Shown: positions 12,557 to 22,698 of the stretch, piece by piece
Layout of the letters: each line of letters begins with the position of its first letter
How positions within the stretch are numbered: position 1 is the first letter of the stretch
Origin: Thermoplasmata archaeon
GTDB lineage: Archaea; Thermoplasmatota; E2; DHVEG-1
Assembly (NCBI GenBank): GCA_020054475.1
Contig: JAHWGJ010000020.1
Location: 1-33,807 of the forward strand
Length of the DNA: 33,807 bases
Reading direction: 5' to 3'
Translations under genes and position numbers: made by a program
Notes under the pieces: generated by a model
Told to the model about the DNA's origin: nothing
Database searches by the model: none
What the model saw: only the letters and a program-made list of their open reading frames with translations

Positions 12557-14998
12557 ATGACTGATGAAGATATTAAAAAAAATTATGTTCGTGCTATTGA
12601 ATCTGAGATGAAGCGTGCTTTTATTGACTATTCAATGAGTGTGATAATGAGCCGTGCTTTACCTGATGTGAGAGATGGATTAAAACCTGTTCATAGAAGA
12701 ATTCTATATGCAATGAATGATATGGGCATGGTATCTGAAAAACCATATAAGAAATCAGCTAGAGTAGTTGGAGAAACTCTTGGTAAATACCACCCACATG
12801 GTGATCAGGCAGTTTATGATTCAATGGTTAGAATGGCTCAAGATTTCTCTTTACGTTATCCATTGATTGAAGGACAAGGTAACTTTGGTTCAGTGGATGG
12901 TGATTCTGCTGCGGCTATGCGATACACTGAATCAAGAATGGCAAAGATTACCAAATACATGCTTAAGGACATTGAAAAAGATACTGTTAATTGGGTAGAT
13001 AATTTCGATGGCTCCCTAAAAGAACCTGTAATGCTCCCAGCGGTACTTCCAAATCTTTTAATAAATGGAGTATCGGGTATAGCAGTAGGTATGGCTACAA
13101 ACATGGCCCCACATAATCTTTCAGAGGTAGTTGATGGAACAATTAAAATGATTGATAATCCTGATATATCAACAGTGGAGTTAATGGAAGTGATTAAAGG
13201 TCCTGATTTCCCCACTAGAGGTATTATTTATGGAAAAACAGGTATTTTAAATGCCTATTCTACTGGTAGAGGATTATTAAGAGTTCGAGCTCGTTCACAT
13301 GTTGAAGGTAAAGATAAGAAAAAAATTATAATTACTGAATTACCTTATCAAGTAAATAAATCAAAACTTTTAAAAAATATTGCTGAACTAGTTAAAAATA
13401 AGAAAATTGAGGGTATATCTGATCTTAGGGATGAAAGTGATCGTAAAGGAATGCGAATTGTCATAGATTTAAAAAGAGATGCGATCGAGGATATTGTTCT
13501 AAATCAACTATTTGGACATACTGATCTTCAAACAACATTTGGTGTTCTTAATCTTGCAATAGTTGCGGGAGAACCTAAAATTCTAACCCTGAAAGAATTA
13601 ATCCAAAATTATATAGATTACAGGCATGAAATAATAATTCATCGAACTAATTTTGATTTAACAAAAGCAAAGGAAAAAATTCATATTCTTGAAGGTTTTA
13701 TCATAGCACTAAATAACATTGATGAAATTATTAAAATAATTCGTGGGAGTAAAACAGTTGATGAGGCAAAAAATAGATTAATAGATCGTTTTTCTTTTTC
13801 GATTATACAAGTTAAAGCAATTCTTGATATGAGGCTTCAAAAACTTACTGGTATGGAAATAGATAAGATTAAGGAAGAATTTAAAGAAATTAATGAATTA
13901 ATTGAAAAATTAGAAGAACTTCTAAGTGATAAACAAAATATATTGAATGTAATAAAAGAAGAACTTATAGAAATAAAGGAAAAATTTGGGGATGAACGAC
14001 GTACTGAAATTCTTGAGGGAGAAATTGATATTGAAATAGAAGATCTCATCCCAATTCAAGAAGTTGTAATTACAATTACGGATAGTGGATATATTAAAAG
14101 GATTCCTACTGAAACTTATCGAACCCAACATCGTGGCGGTAAAGGATTAATTGGAATGAGGACAAAGGAAGAAGATATCGTAGTAGATTCCTTTATCACA
14201 TCAACTCATGATTATATTATGTTTTTTACAAATCATGGTAAAGTTTTTTGGTTAAAAGGTTATAAAATCCCTGAAGGAGGAAGACATCATAAAGGTAAAG
14301 CAATAATTAATTTATTGCCGAGATTAGAGGAAGGAGAATATGTAGAAACTGCAATCCCAATTAAAGAATTTGATAATGACCATTATTTAATATTTTCCAC
14401 ATTAAAAGGTATAATTAAAAAAACTGTTTTATCTGCTTATTCAAATATAAGAGTTAATGGTATACTCGCTATAAAACTAGATAAAGGTGACGAACTCATT
14501 AGCACAAAATTATCTGACGGGAAACAAAATATAATTATTGCAACATCAAATGGTCAAGCATGTCGATTTTATGAAGAAGAAATTCGCCCTATTGGACGTG
14601 TTACAAGAGGAGTTAAAGGGATAAAACTTGGAAAAAATGATAAAGTAGTATCAATGGCAGTTGTAGAAGAAGAAGAAAATCTTCTAACAATAACTGAAAA
14701 TGGATATGGAAAAAGATCTCCAATTAAAACTTATAGAAAAACCCATCGTGGAAGTAAAGGTGTTAAAACAATTATAACAAATGAGAGAAATGGAAAAGTT
14801 TTGTATGTTCGTGAAGCTTCAGATAATGATGAAATAATTCTTGCTACAAAAAATGGAATGATAGTAAGAGTACCTGTTAAGGATATTAGAATTCAAGGTA
14901 GAAATACTATGGGAGTTACAATTATGAAATTAAATAAAGATGATAAAGTAGTATCTGTAGCAAAAATTATGGAAAACAATGATCAGACTTCAAATTAA
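12557..14998 (+). CDS. gyrA: DNA gyrase subunit A
   Basis: This is the 813-residue DNA-cleaving subunit. The catalytic tyrosine is Y123 in AAAMRYTE, and the winged-helix segment carries [14 protein letters not shown] coiled-coil tower with a C-gate follows (around residues 360-490). The C-terminal DNA-wrapping domain carries the GyrA box QHRGGKG at 524-530, which marks gyrase rather than topoisomerase IV. Later blades carry degenerate repeats such as THRGSKG. The position equivalent to E. coli Ser83 is Gln84 here, while Asp88 (E. coli Asp87) is kept. GGTGAT stands five bases before the ATG. The stop codon is only two bases from the stop of the convergent C25 peptidase gene. Confidence 0.97.
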   Translation: MTDEDIKKNYVRAIESEMKRAFIDYSMSVIMSRALPDVRDGLKPVHRRILYAMNDMGMVSEKPYKKSARVVGETLGKYHPHGDQAVYDSMVRMAQDFSLRYPLIEGQGNFGSVDGDSAAAMRYTESRMAKITKYMLKDIEKDTVNWVDNFDGSLKEPVMLPAVLPNLLINGVSGIAVGMATNMAPHNLSEVVDGTIKMIDNPDISTVELMEVIKGPDFPTRGIIYGKTGILNAYSTGRGLLRVRARSHVEGKDKKKIIITELPYQVNKSKLLKNIAELVKNKKIEGISDLRDESDRKGMRIVIDLKRDAIEDIVLNQLFGHTDLQTTFGVLNLAIVAGEPKILTLKELIQNYIDYRHEIIIHRTNFDLTKAKEKIHILEGFIIALNNIDEIIKIIRGSKTVDEAKNRLIDRFSFSIIQVKAILDMRLQKLTGMEIDKIKEEFKEINELIEKLEELLSDKQNILNVIKEELIEIKEKFGDERRTEILEGEIDIEIEDLIPIQEVVITITDSGYIKRIPTETYRTQHRGGKGLIGMRTKEEDIVVDSFITSTHDYIMFFTNHGKVFWLKGYKIPEGGRHHKGKAIINLLPRLEEGEYVETAIPIKEFDNDHYLIFSTLKGIIKKTVLSAYSNIRVNGILAIKLDKGDELISTKLSDGKQNIIIATSNGQACRFYEEEIRPIGRVTRGVKGIKLGKNDKVVSMAVVEEEENLLTITENGYGKRSPIKTYRKTHRGSKGVKTIITNERNGKVLYVREASDNDEIILATKNGMIVRVPVKDIRIQGRNTMGVTIMKLNKDDKVVSVAKIMENNDQTSN

Positions 14999-15000
14999 TA

Positions 15001-17853
15001 TTATCCTCTATTAGTTGGTTCATATGGATTAAAAGCTGGATCTCCAAATAAATTATATTCTAATAAGCATGTATATTTTTTCTCCATACATTTTGCATCC
15101 TCATTATCGCTAGTTGGTCTTATATTATTTAAAAAGAAATCTAAATCTTGATTTGTTTGAATATCAATAAATAAGGGTGGAGTCCAAAAAAATGTAGAAT
15201 CTGCATCTTCCATAAATTTATTTTTTGCATTTCTGAAAGCTGTTCCAACATCAACATTTCTCTCTATTAAATCATCGAAAAAATTTACTGCATGTAAAGC
15301 TGAAAAATGTGGTTCTTGAAGACTTGGATTTACATATGTTTTTATCCATTCTGAGATTCCAAAACCTTTTGCATTTTTTCTTGCATCAAGATAACCAGGA
15401 CCAGGTGTCCCCCGGGATGATGCAAAAAAGGTATTAACACCAGCATGAATATAAGCTTGAGATATCGTACAATTGGCTGGAAATCCATCAATTTTACCAA
15501 TATAACAACTTTCAACAAACATAACAGATGGTCCTAATTCCATATTGCTAACAGCACGAACATTATAACTACCAACATTTCCAAAACCAGTTGATAATGG
15601 TGGTAAAAATGTTGCAAACATAAATCTATTAATAAGATTATGTAATAAAACAGGTCTAAAACCTATTGAATTTGTTTGAACATCTCCATGTGAAAATCCC
15701 ATTGGTTGACCATGCGCAAATGTAAAAATAAAATTACTCTCTTTTTGATCTATTCCCCCTGTTGCAATTTCTTCACCTAAAACAAGTTTAGCTCTTACTT
15801 TTGGGAAGAAAAGTATATTCAAAGGTCCAAGTCTATTTATTTCAGTTAAAACCTCATCACTGAGTCCTTTTCTCATTGATTCAGTTGTTTCAGTGGATCT
15901 TACATCGAAGTCTCCTTCTATAAGAGAATTTTGGATGATCAAATTTTCAAAATGAACTTCTCCAGTTGGCCATTTGAATGGTAAATCATGAGCACCAATA
16001 ATTTTTCTAAATAAATCAACACCAGGAATCCTTTGAAAATCAGTTCCACTACCTGTTTGTACAACAGCAGTTTCTTTCCAATCTCCAATATCATTTATAA
16101 TGTTATCATAAAAAATTGTCCTTACTATTAAAGCATTAGCATCCTGAACATCCCAACCTGTAATTCTTCCAACTATATTTTCCTGATGAGGATATTTTTC
16201 ATCAAAATTTGTTAAAAATTGGTCTTTTGGATAAATTGATAATTTATCATCTCTTGGAATAGGATCAATATTTCCATATATATGATCAGTTGCTACATCC
16301 CAACCGAATTGTAAAGAATTCGCATCCGCAGTATCATAATAATAATAATATGGTATCATCCGTGCATCCCCTACAATTGCAATATATATTGGATTTTCAT
16401 CATAATAGTTTTTAAGATTTAATAATCCATCTTCTTCTTCTAGATTGATTTGCTGAAGATTAGCCAAAATCTCATTTAATGAATTATGTATCTCATAAGT
16501 ATGATCATTTACATAGTCTATTAAATCAGGGTTTGAAGCTGGAAATACAACTCCAGAGGGAGGATTTGGAATAATACTCTCATCAGCAACAAATGTAAAA
16601 TTTTGATCAGCATAAATAATACCTTTTCTATATGCAGTTAAATAAGGAGCAATAGAAGATAAACAAGGCATATTAGGTACAATTGAACTATTTAGTTGTT
16701 CAATTGTTATTTTAATTTTGTAATCTCCTGTTTTTGATGCGATATATTTTCCAGCTACATTTAATGAATAAGTTCCAGGTTGATTATACACAATTGTATT
16801 CCATAAAACTCTATCCAAAGTTATTGCGCCACTTGAATCACGTTCAGGTAAACCACCAGTTGTAAAAGCTAAAGCTAAAGTATTGCCTTCTGGATCATAA
16901 AGCATTGGTTGTATCATACTACCAGTATCTTCTACGTTTTCATCTACAAGATTTTCTGCATAAATTTTTATACGAGCATATTTGTAATTATTTGGAATTT
17001 CAAATTCATGATGACCCATTAACGGAGCTCCTTTAAAGCCCCCTAAAGCCATATTAACCATATGACTAGCAGTAAAAGTTGATGAACTCACTGTTCCTTC
17101 AAAATCATACACCATCTTATCAAGAATTTCAGCTTTAATCGTATCTAAAGGATTAGTTAATGTTATATAATTAATACTTCCAAATTTCTCTCTAACAATA
17201 TCAATAGTCGTGTTAAGAATATCATCAATATTTGTAAATCTCAATGTCCTTCCATAATTATTTATATTTTCTCCACAAATAATTGAATATTTAACGCCAA
17301 GATTTTCAAAGGTTTCTATAACTTTTTCATCAATCTTATCAGTTATTATTACTGGAATTTTAAGATATGATGAAATTGGTATTGCCGGTAAACCAAGATT
17401 ATAACCTTCTTGATTATCCTCAATTATCAATGCAGCTTCACTACTTTCCCAAAATTTATTTGCAATTTCAAGTGAAATATTTTTAATTGAATCACTAAAT
17501 GAACGTCCTATTGTCATTTCAACTGGAATCCCTATCATTTCTTTAGCCCGTTCTATTGCACTTGAAGGTTTTTCATAGTTTACTACATAAAGAGGGATAA
17601 CATTTTGATTTTCATTATCATAATGTACTGCAATAGGAGTAGCTATTAATGCAAAAAAAGGTGATTCATCGGATACTTCAATTGCATTTGGAAGATTTGA
17701 AAAAACACCAGAAATTGTAATAATATCTTCTACTTCTACAGCTTTAGCAAACATATCTTCAGGGGGTGCCCATAAGAAAATCCCAATTGAAGCAGTAATC
17801 AAAATTATTATACCGATTAAAACAATTATTTTATCATTTTTCTGAAATGTCAA
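15001..17853 (-). CDS. Membrane-anchored C25 (gingipain-like) cysteine peptidase
   Basis: This is a 950-residue protein. An N-terminal hydrophobic segment at residues 9-28 acts as signal or anchor. Residues about 88-195 (IPVIITDKI...LGVKYSIICGEN) resemble cell-wall-binding repeat 2 modules. A beta-rich, jelly-roll-like region with YSLNVAGKY lies at about 280-385. The catalytic half shows C25 landmarks: IAIVGDARMIPYYYYYD (491-507), SDH.YG-like TDHIYG (522-527), VGRI (561-564), His714-Gly715 in FAHG, and Cys783 in VESCYIG. The C-terminal EYNLFGDPAFN (932-942) is also typical of the family. It is probably displayed outside the cell and degrades protein. Related peptidases have been reported in sediment archaea of the MBG-D type. 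No downstream sorting domain is visible. Confidence 0.85.
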   Translation of the reverse strand: MTFQKNDKIIVLIGIIILITASIGIFLWAPPEDMFAKAVEVEDIITISGVFSNLPNAIEVSDESPFFALIATPIAVHYDNENQNVIPLYVVNYEKPSSAIERAKEMIGIPVEMTIGRSFSDSIKNISLEIANKFWESSEAALIIEDNQEGYNLGLPAIPISSYLKIPVIITDKIDEKVIETFENLGVKYSIICGENINNYGRTLRFTNIDDILNTTIDIVREKFGSINYITLTNPLDTIKAEILDKMVYDFEGTVSSSTFTASHMVNMALGGFKGAPLMGHHEFEIPNNYKYARIKIYAENLVDENVEDTGSMIQPMLYDPEGNTLALAFTTGGLPERDSSGAITLDRVLWNTIVYNQPGTYSLNVAGKYIASKTGDYKIKITIEQLNSSIVPNMPCLSSIAPYLTAYRKGIIYADQNFTFVADESIIPNPPSGVVFPASNPDLIDYVNDHTYEIHNSLNEILANLQQINLEEEDGLLNLKNYYDENPIYIAIVGDARMIPYYYYYDTADANSLQFGWDVATDHIYGNIDPIPRDDKLSIYPKDQFLTNFDEKYPHQENIVGRITGWDVQDANALIVRTIFYDNIINDIGDWKETAVVQTGSGTDFQRIPGVDLFRKIIGAHDLPFKWPTGEVHFENLIIQNSLIEGDFDVRSTETTESMRKGLSDEVLTEINRLGPLNILFFPKVRAKLVLGEEIATGGIDQKESNFIFTFAHGQPMGFSHGDVQTNSIGFRPVLLHNLINRFMFATFLPPLSTGFGNVGSYNVRAVSNMELGPSVMFVESCYIGKIDGFPANCTISQAYIHAGVNTFFASSRGTPGPGYLDARKNAKGFGISEWIKTYVNPSLQEPHFSALHAVNFFDDLIERNVDVGTAFRNAKNKFMEDADSTFFWTPPLFIDIQTNQDLDFFLNNIRPTSDNEDAKCMEKKYTCLLEYNLFGDPAFNPYEPTNRG

Positions 17854-18094
17854 TTCTATCCCCCAGAATATATAAATTTATTATTTAGTATAATTACACT
17901 TATCTATATAATATTTTTCATGATTATTTATAATTATCTAAAAAATTTATACAAATAAATTTATTTAAAAGTATAGGTTTTAATGTTTAAAATAATTGCA
18001 TAAAATATTATTTTAATTTTTAACCTTATTACAATATCTTCTTACAATACCTTTAATAAGAGCATCTTTATTATCCAAAAATGGTGTATTTTTC
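17854..18094. promoter_or_regulatory. Divergent promoter region, C25 peptidase / prefoldin
   Basis: This is a 241-bp AT-rich divergent gap. TATA-like elements occur on both strands, for example the minus-strand TAAATTTATATATTC beside the peptidase gene (about 17865-17880). I see no RNA gene or inverted repeat of note. Confidence 0.4.
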
Positions 18095-18463
18095 ATGAAT
18101 GAAGAAGATATGTCTCAACAAGTCCAAGATCAAATAAATAGATTGCAACAATTAAGAACTTCGCTTCAAATGATTATGCAACAAAATCAACAAATAGAGA
18201 TTAAGTTGAAAGAAGTGGAAGAAGCTTTAGAAGAATTAGATAAAACAAATGCTAAAACTCCAATTTATAAAAGCATAGGTTCAGTTCTAATTAGATCAAA
18301 TGGTAAAAAGGAAGTAATTAATGAACTTAAATCGACAAAAGAATCATTGGATTTAAGAAAAGATACCCTGAACAAGCAGGAAGGAAGGACCAGAGAGAAA
18401 TTAAATGAATTGCAAAGTAAGGTGCAGAATGCATTAAAATTAAAAAATAAGGTAGAGGTTTAA
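18095..18463 (+). CDS. pfdB: Prefoldin subunit beta
   Basis: This is a 122-residue protein. The N-terminal helix is QDQINRLQQLRTSLQ, continuing into a heptad coiled coil. The central beta hairpin KTPIYKSIGSVLIRS (around 75-90) and a second long coiled-coil helix complete the beta-type prefoldin fold. Prefoldin is the hexameric (two alpha, four beta) jellyfish-shaped chaperone that passes unfolded proteins to the thermosome. M1 may be preceded by the actual start at M6 (MSQQVQ); both are in frame. The alpha subunit is not in the window. A two-TM protein gene follows after 26 bp. Confidence 0.93.
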   Translation: MNEEDMSQQVQDQINRLQQLRTSLQMIMQQNQQIEIKLKEVEEALEELDKTNAKTPIYKSIGSVLIRSNGKKEVINELKSTKESLDLRKDTLNKQEGRTREKLNELQSKVQNALKLKNKVEV

Positions 18464-18489
18464 TAAAAAAAAATAATTGAATTTATAAT

Positions 18490-18810
18490 ATGATAAAAAA
18501 AAAATATTTTTCAGCCTATAATGATTTCAAAACAGGTATATTATATAAAATATTGATATCACTCGGATTAATATTTCTGATAATATTTATTTTTTTTAAA
18601 ATAATATCACAAATCTCAATAAATAATGCTAGTATTGAATTATTGAAATATTTTTATGATTTATCCTTGACAAATTTTCCAGGATTAATGATCTCTTTTT
18701 CAATTTTACTAATAGCCTTTGGCCTAATTCTTTATTTTTTTAAACGTCAATTTTTAAAATTAGCTAGAATTGCAGATGAAATAGAACATAACGAAGAGTA
18801 TAAAGAATAA
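18490..18810 (+). CDS. Small two-TM membrane protein, unknown function
   Basis: This encodes 106 residues. Two hydrophobic segments at about 18-41 and 60-85 are separated by a short polar loop. The ends are basic and acidic, and the tail EIEHNEEYKE is probably cytoplasmic. No recognisable motif is present. It follows pfdB by 26 bp on the same strand, so co-transcription is likely. It is convergent with uppS eight bases beyond its stop. Continuous open frame and membrane-like composition support it as real; I cannot assign a function. Confidence 0.65.
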   Translation: MIKKKYFSAYNDFKTGILYKILISLGLIFLIIFIFFKIISQISINNASIELLKYFYDLSLTNFPGLMISFSILLIAFGLILYFFKRQFLKLARIADEIEHNEEYKE

Positions 18811-18818
18811 TATGAGTA

Positions 18819-19607
18819 TTATTTACCAAATCTTCTTTTCCTTTGTTGAAATGTTCTTATGGCCTTTAAAAAATCTCTTTTTCTAAAAGCAGGCCAATAA
18901 ACATCCGAAAAATAAAGCTCAGAATATGCTAATTGCCATAATAAAAAATTTGATATCCTTTCTTCCCCGGACGTTCGTAGAATTAAATCGGGATCAGGTA
19001 TTCCAGTAGTATATAAATACGATGAAACTTTGGATTTTGTTATTTCATTTATTTTAAGTTTATTATTCTTTACATCCTTTGCAATATTTTTTATTGCATG
19101 AATTATTTCTTCCCTACCACCATAAGCTAGAGCGATATTTAATAAATAATTATTGTAATGCTTTGTTTTTTCCATAATAAATATCGCTGATTTTTTAATA
19201 TTTTCAGGTAATGAATCTAAATTTCCTATAACATTTATTTTAATTTGATTGTTATGTATCCTTGAATCCTTTAATGCTTTCTTCAATTCCTCTTTACATA
19301 AATTCATAATTACTGAAACTTCATTTTTACCTCTTTCAAAATTTTCAATAGAAAATGCATATAAAGTTAAATTTTTAATTTTAAGTTCAAAACACCATTC
19401 AAGTAATTCCTTAATTTTTTCTTTACCATATTTATGACCTTTATCAAAATTTAAACCTAATTCTCTAGCAAATCTTCTATTACCATCCATTATTATTGCA
19501 ACATGTTTAGGTATAGAATTTTTTTTAATTTGCTCTATTAATTTAAAATTTCTAAATTCATCTATTCTATCTACAAAAAAATTAAAGATATTTGATTTGA
19601 AAACCAT
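18819..19607 (-). CDS. uppS: Polyprenyl diphosphate synthase, UppS family (cis-prenyltransferase)
   Basis: From the ATG at 19607 the protein is 262 residues, the normal length for archaeal enzymes. Motifs are HVAIIMDGNRRFARE (35-49) with catalytic Asp41, the KGHKYG motif, LTLYAFSIENF, and near the C-terminus RTSGEERISNF and YFSDVYWPAF. It condenses isopentenyl diphosphate into a long cis-polyprenyl diphosphate, the lipid carrier for N-glycan and surface glycan assembly. The frame stays open upstream to a TTG at 19862, 85 more codons. That longer version would overlap the S17e start and contain its promoter, so I prefer the ATG. The open extension is still longer than chance predicts in such AT-rich DNA. 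Confidence 0.9.
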   Translation of the reverse strand: MVFKSNIFNFFVDRIDEFRNFKLIEQIKKNSIPKHVAIIMDGNRRFARELGLNFDKGHKYGKEKIKELLEWCFELKIKNLTLYAFSIENFERGKNEVSVIMNLCKEELKKALKDSRIHNNQIKINVIGNLDSLPENIKKSAIFIMEKTKHYNNYLLNIALAYGGREEIIHAIKNIAKDVKNNKLKINEITKSKVSSYLYTTGIPDPDLILRTSGEERISNFLLWQLAYSELYFSDVYWPAFRKRDFLKAIRTFQQRKRRFGK

Positions 19608-19790
19608 TGAAGCTAGTTTTTTTACTACATCACTTTTAACGAGATAATGTTCTATGTCATCAATTTTTTTCTCTTGAATTGTTTTTAAAAATGATTTTTT
19701 TGAAGATATTTTAATTCTTCCCCCTTCAAAATTATATTGTTTTAAACCTTTAATAATGTTAAGTATAATATATTTTTCAACATACAAAGT

Positions 19791-19800
19791 GTTTATATAA
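19791..19800 (+). promoter_or_regulatory. TATA box of the S17e-rib gene group
   Basis: GTTTATATAA lies about 45-50 nt before the S17e start. A transcript start 25 nt downstream falls near 19821, leaving a leader of about 22 nt with a GGTGAT ribosome site. The element is nearly symmetrical and could also serve uppS on the other strand, with a start near 19770. Confidence 0.6.
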
Positions 19801-19843
19801 GAAAAGGATATTCCTGACCCCCTATAATTTAAATGGTGATAAC

Positions 19844-20062
19844 CTGGGAAATATAAAACCAACTTTCATAAAAACCGTTGCAAGAGATATTTTAGAAAAA
19901 TATCCAAATAAATTTATCAGTAATAATTTCGAACATAATAAAAAAAAGGTAGCAGAATTATGTAATGTTGATAGTAATTTGCTAAGAAATCGTATAGCTG
20001 GCTATATAACAAGAAAGTTGGCATCAAATAAGAAAAAATCGAGACAACCCATTTTTGAGTAA
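19844..20062 (+). CDS. Small ribosomal subunit protein S17e (CTG start)
   Basis: Read from CTG at 19844 the frame gives 72 residues. It begins (Met)[19 protein letters not shown], then has PNKF and a central [15 protein letters not shown]. This is the archaeal/eukaryotic S17e pattern, which typically begins MGN(V/I)R and carries [11 protein letters not shown]. The length fits the archaeal form. There is no ATG, GTG or TTG between the transcript start and the conserved region, so the gene is missed by standard callers. GGTGAT at 19835-19840, complementary to the 16S 3' tail, stands three bases before the CTG. A TATA box lies upstream. The rib genes follow after 36 bp. A sequencing error at the start codon cannot be excluded. 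Confidence 0.85.
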   Translation: MGNIKPTFIKTVARDILEKYPNKFISNNFEHNKKKVAELCNVDSNLLRNRIAGYITRKLASNKKKSRQPIFE

Positions 20063-20098
20063 TAAACCAAATTTTATTTTAGGGAGGTTAATGCATAT

Positions 20099-20796
20099 TT
20101 GGGTGAATTTATAAACAAAATTGAGAAAGCGATCAAAGATCTTCAAAATGAGAAATTTGTATTAATACATGATTCTGATAAAAGAGAAGATGAAACAGAT
20201 TTTATAATATCATCAGAATTCATATCACCTGAATCAATAAAAATAATGAGACAAGAAGGTGGTGGATTAATTTTTCTTATGATTTCTCACGATATAGCAA
20301 AAAAATTTGATCTGCCATTCTTAACTGATCTATATAATACAAATCAACACAAATACCCTATTTTAAAATCACTTATCGCGAATGATATACCCTACGATAC
20401 AAAATCTTCCTTCTCATTATACATTAATCATAGAAACACCTTCACTGGAATAACTGACATTGATCGAAGTTTGACAATAAAAGAATTCGCAATTCTATCT
20501 AAAAAGGCAAAAAATATTGAAAAAAATGAAGCATTGAAAATGATGGGTGAAAAATTTAGATCTCCAGGTCATGTTCCAATTTGTATATCATCTAAAAATT
20601 TACTATCCGATAGATTTGGTCATACTGAGTTAGCAGTATCTCTTTTAATAATGGCAAATATGATTCCAGTTGGTTCTGGTTGTGAGATAATGGGAAACAA
20701 TGGAAAAGCCTTATCAAAAGAAGAAGCTATGGACTATGCGAAGGAAAAGAATCTAATATATTTAGAAGGAAAAGAAATTATAAAGGCTTGGAAAAA

Positions 20797-20809
<13 letters not shown>
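20099..20809 (+). CDS. ribB: 3,4-dihydroxy-2-butanone-4-phosphate synthase
   Basis: This is a 236-residue RibB. It converts ribulose 5-phosphate into the four-carbon precursor of the lumazine ring. The metal/substrate motif REDETD is at residues 29-34, in the place of the usual RE.E.D. The glycine segment EGGGLIF, HRNTFTGITDIDRS, FRSPGHVP and the C-terminal GHTELAVSLL...GCEIMG are all present. The start is TTG, selected by AGGGAGG about ten bases upstream. The nearer ATG at 20091 is in a frame that stops within eight codons. It is not fused to GTP cyclohydrolase II, as expected in Archaea. ribL overlaps its 3' end. Confidence 0.93.
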
Positions 20810-21719
<910 letters not shown>

Positions 21720-21738
21720 TTTAGGATGTGAAAATATA

Positions 21739-22161
21739 ATGGTAAAAAATGAAAAAATAATGATTGGAGCTGTTGTTTCGGAATTCAATTATGACATAAC
21801 AATGATGATGTTAGAAAGGGCAAAAGAACATGCACAATTTTTAGGCGCAGAAATAATTAAAATTGTCAAAGTGCCAGGTGTTTTTGATGTTGGTTTAGCC
21901 ATAAAAAAATTGTTAGAAAAAAAAGAAATCGATGCAGTTGTAGCAATTGGTGCTGTTATTGAAGGAGAAACAGAACACGATGACATTGTTATTCAACAAG
22001 CCTCACGAAAGATCGCGGATTTAGCAATTGATTATGGTAAACCTGTAGGACTTGGTATATCTGGCCCAGGTATGTCTCGTTTACAAGCCCAAGCTAGAAT
22101 TGAACGTGCTAAAGGAGCGGTTGAGGCCGTTGTAAAATTACATAGAAGATTAAGATTATAA
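21739..22161 (+). CDS. ribH: 6,7-dimethyl-8-ribityllumazine synthase
   Basis: This 140-residue lumazine synthase joins the four-carbon RibB product to the ribitylaminouracil. Substrate motifs are SEFNYDIT (14-21), VPGVFDVGLA (45-54), IGAVIEGETEHDD (70-82, with catalytic His80) and GISGPGMSRLQAQAR (106-120). AGGATGTGA is about eight bases before the ATG. The order ribB, ribL, ribC, ribH gives every step from ribulose-5-phosphate to FAD that does not need the GTP branch or riboflavin kinase. The gene ends 11 bases from the stop of the convergent arvC. Confidence 0.96.
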   Translation: MVKNEKIMIGAVVSEFNYDITMMMLERAKEHAQFLGAEIIKIVKVPGVFDVGLAIKKLLEKKEIDAVVAIGAVIEGETEHDDIVIQQASRKIADLAIDYGKPVGLGISGPGMSRLQAQARIERAKGAVEAVVKLHRRLRL

Positions 22162-22172
22162 ATAATCAAAAA

Positions 22173-22697
22173 TTAATTTTGGCCTTCCTTCTCTAACATT
22201 TTAAAAATTGATGGTAGGTGAATAGTATACGTACCATCTTTTTGAATTATTATAGGTTCTTCCTCTAAGAGACCTTTAATATCAATAAAATATTTACCAG
22301 GTTTTTCGATATTAATCGTTTCGGGGTTATTATTTTTAGATTCGATTCTTTCTTTTAGTATCTCTTTTTTATTTTCAAAATTGCTAATATTTTCATCTTT
22401 CTTATTATTTGAATCTTCGTTTAAGTGTTGTTTTAACACTTTTCGGACATCATTTGGTTTCATTGTTTTCCATTTTCCTTTGTTATCAATGATGTCGTTT
22501 TTATCAATGCCTAAAATATCTAATATTTTTGAATTAATATCTTTTGAAGTTTTAGTATATATCGCTTCTCTTTCCTTATCCTCTAAGGGTTTTTTTGTAA
22601 AGAAAAAACGATTTCCATTACAGCTTGGACATCCTTTTAATACAGTTGAGGACCCTTCATTAAATATTTTTCCACATTTTAGACATTGATGCGGCAT
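22173..22697 (-). CDS. arvC: Zinc-ribbon protein of the ArvC/OapC family (DUF2072)
   Basis: This is a 174-residue protein. The N-terminal zinc ribbon has C5, C8, C23 and C26 (HQCLKC ... GCPSC), followed by FFFTKK. A variable charged middle section spans about 80-130. The C-terminal conserved block INIEKPGKYFIDIKGLLEEE and YTIHLPSIF is typical of the euryarchaeal OapC/ArvC family. It is the third gene of a tight arvA-arvB-arvC unit, one base after arvB. In Haloferax volcanii these three are reported to act in extracellular vesicle formation. The role in this organism is inference from conserved order. Confidence 0.85.
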   Translation of the reverse strand: MPHQCLKCGKIFNEGSSTVLKGCPSCNGNRFFFTKKPLEDKEREAIYTKTSKDINSKILDILGIDKNDIIDNKGKWKTMKPNDVRKVLKQHLNEDSNNKKDENISNFENKKEILKERIESKNNNPETINIEKPGKYFIDIKGLLEEEPIIIQKDGTYTIHLPSIFKMLEKEGQN

Positions 22698-22698
22698 T

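Noticed and set aside
12856-13215. 119-codon minus-strand frame opposite gyrA
   Set aside because: It covers the conserved catalytic part of GyrA and has no promoter or ribosome site of its own.
20063-20098. Possible FMN riboswitch before ribB
   Set aside because: Only 36 bases separate S17e and ribB and they contain just the ribosome site; no conserved riboswitch core is present.
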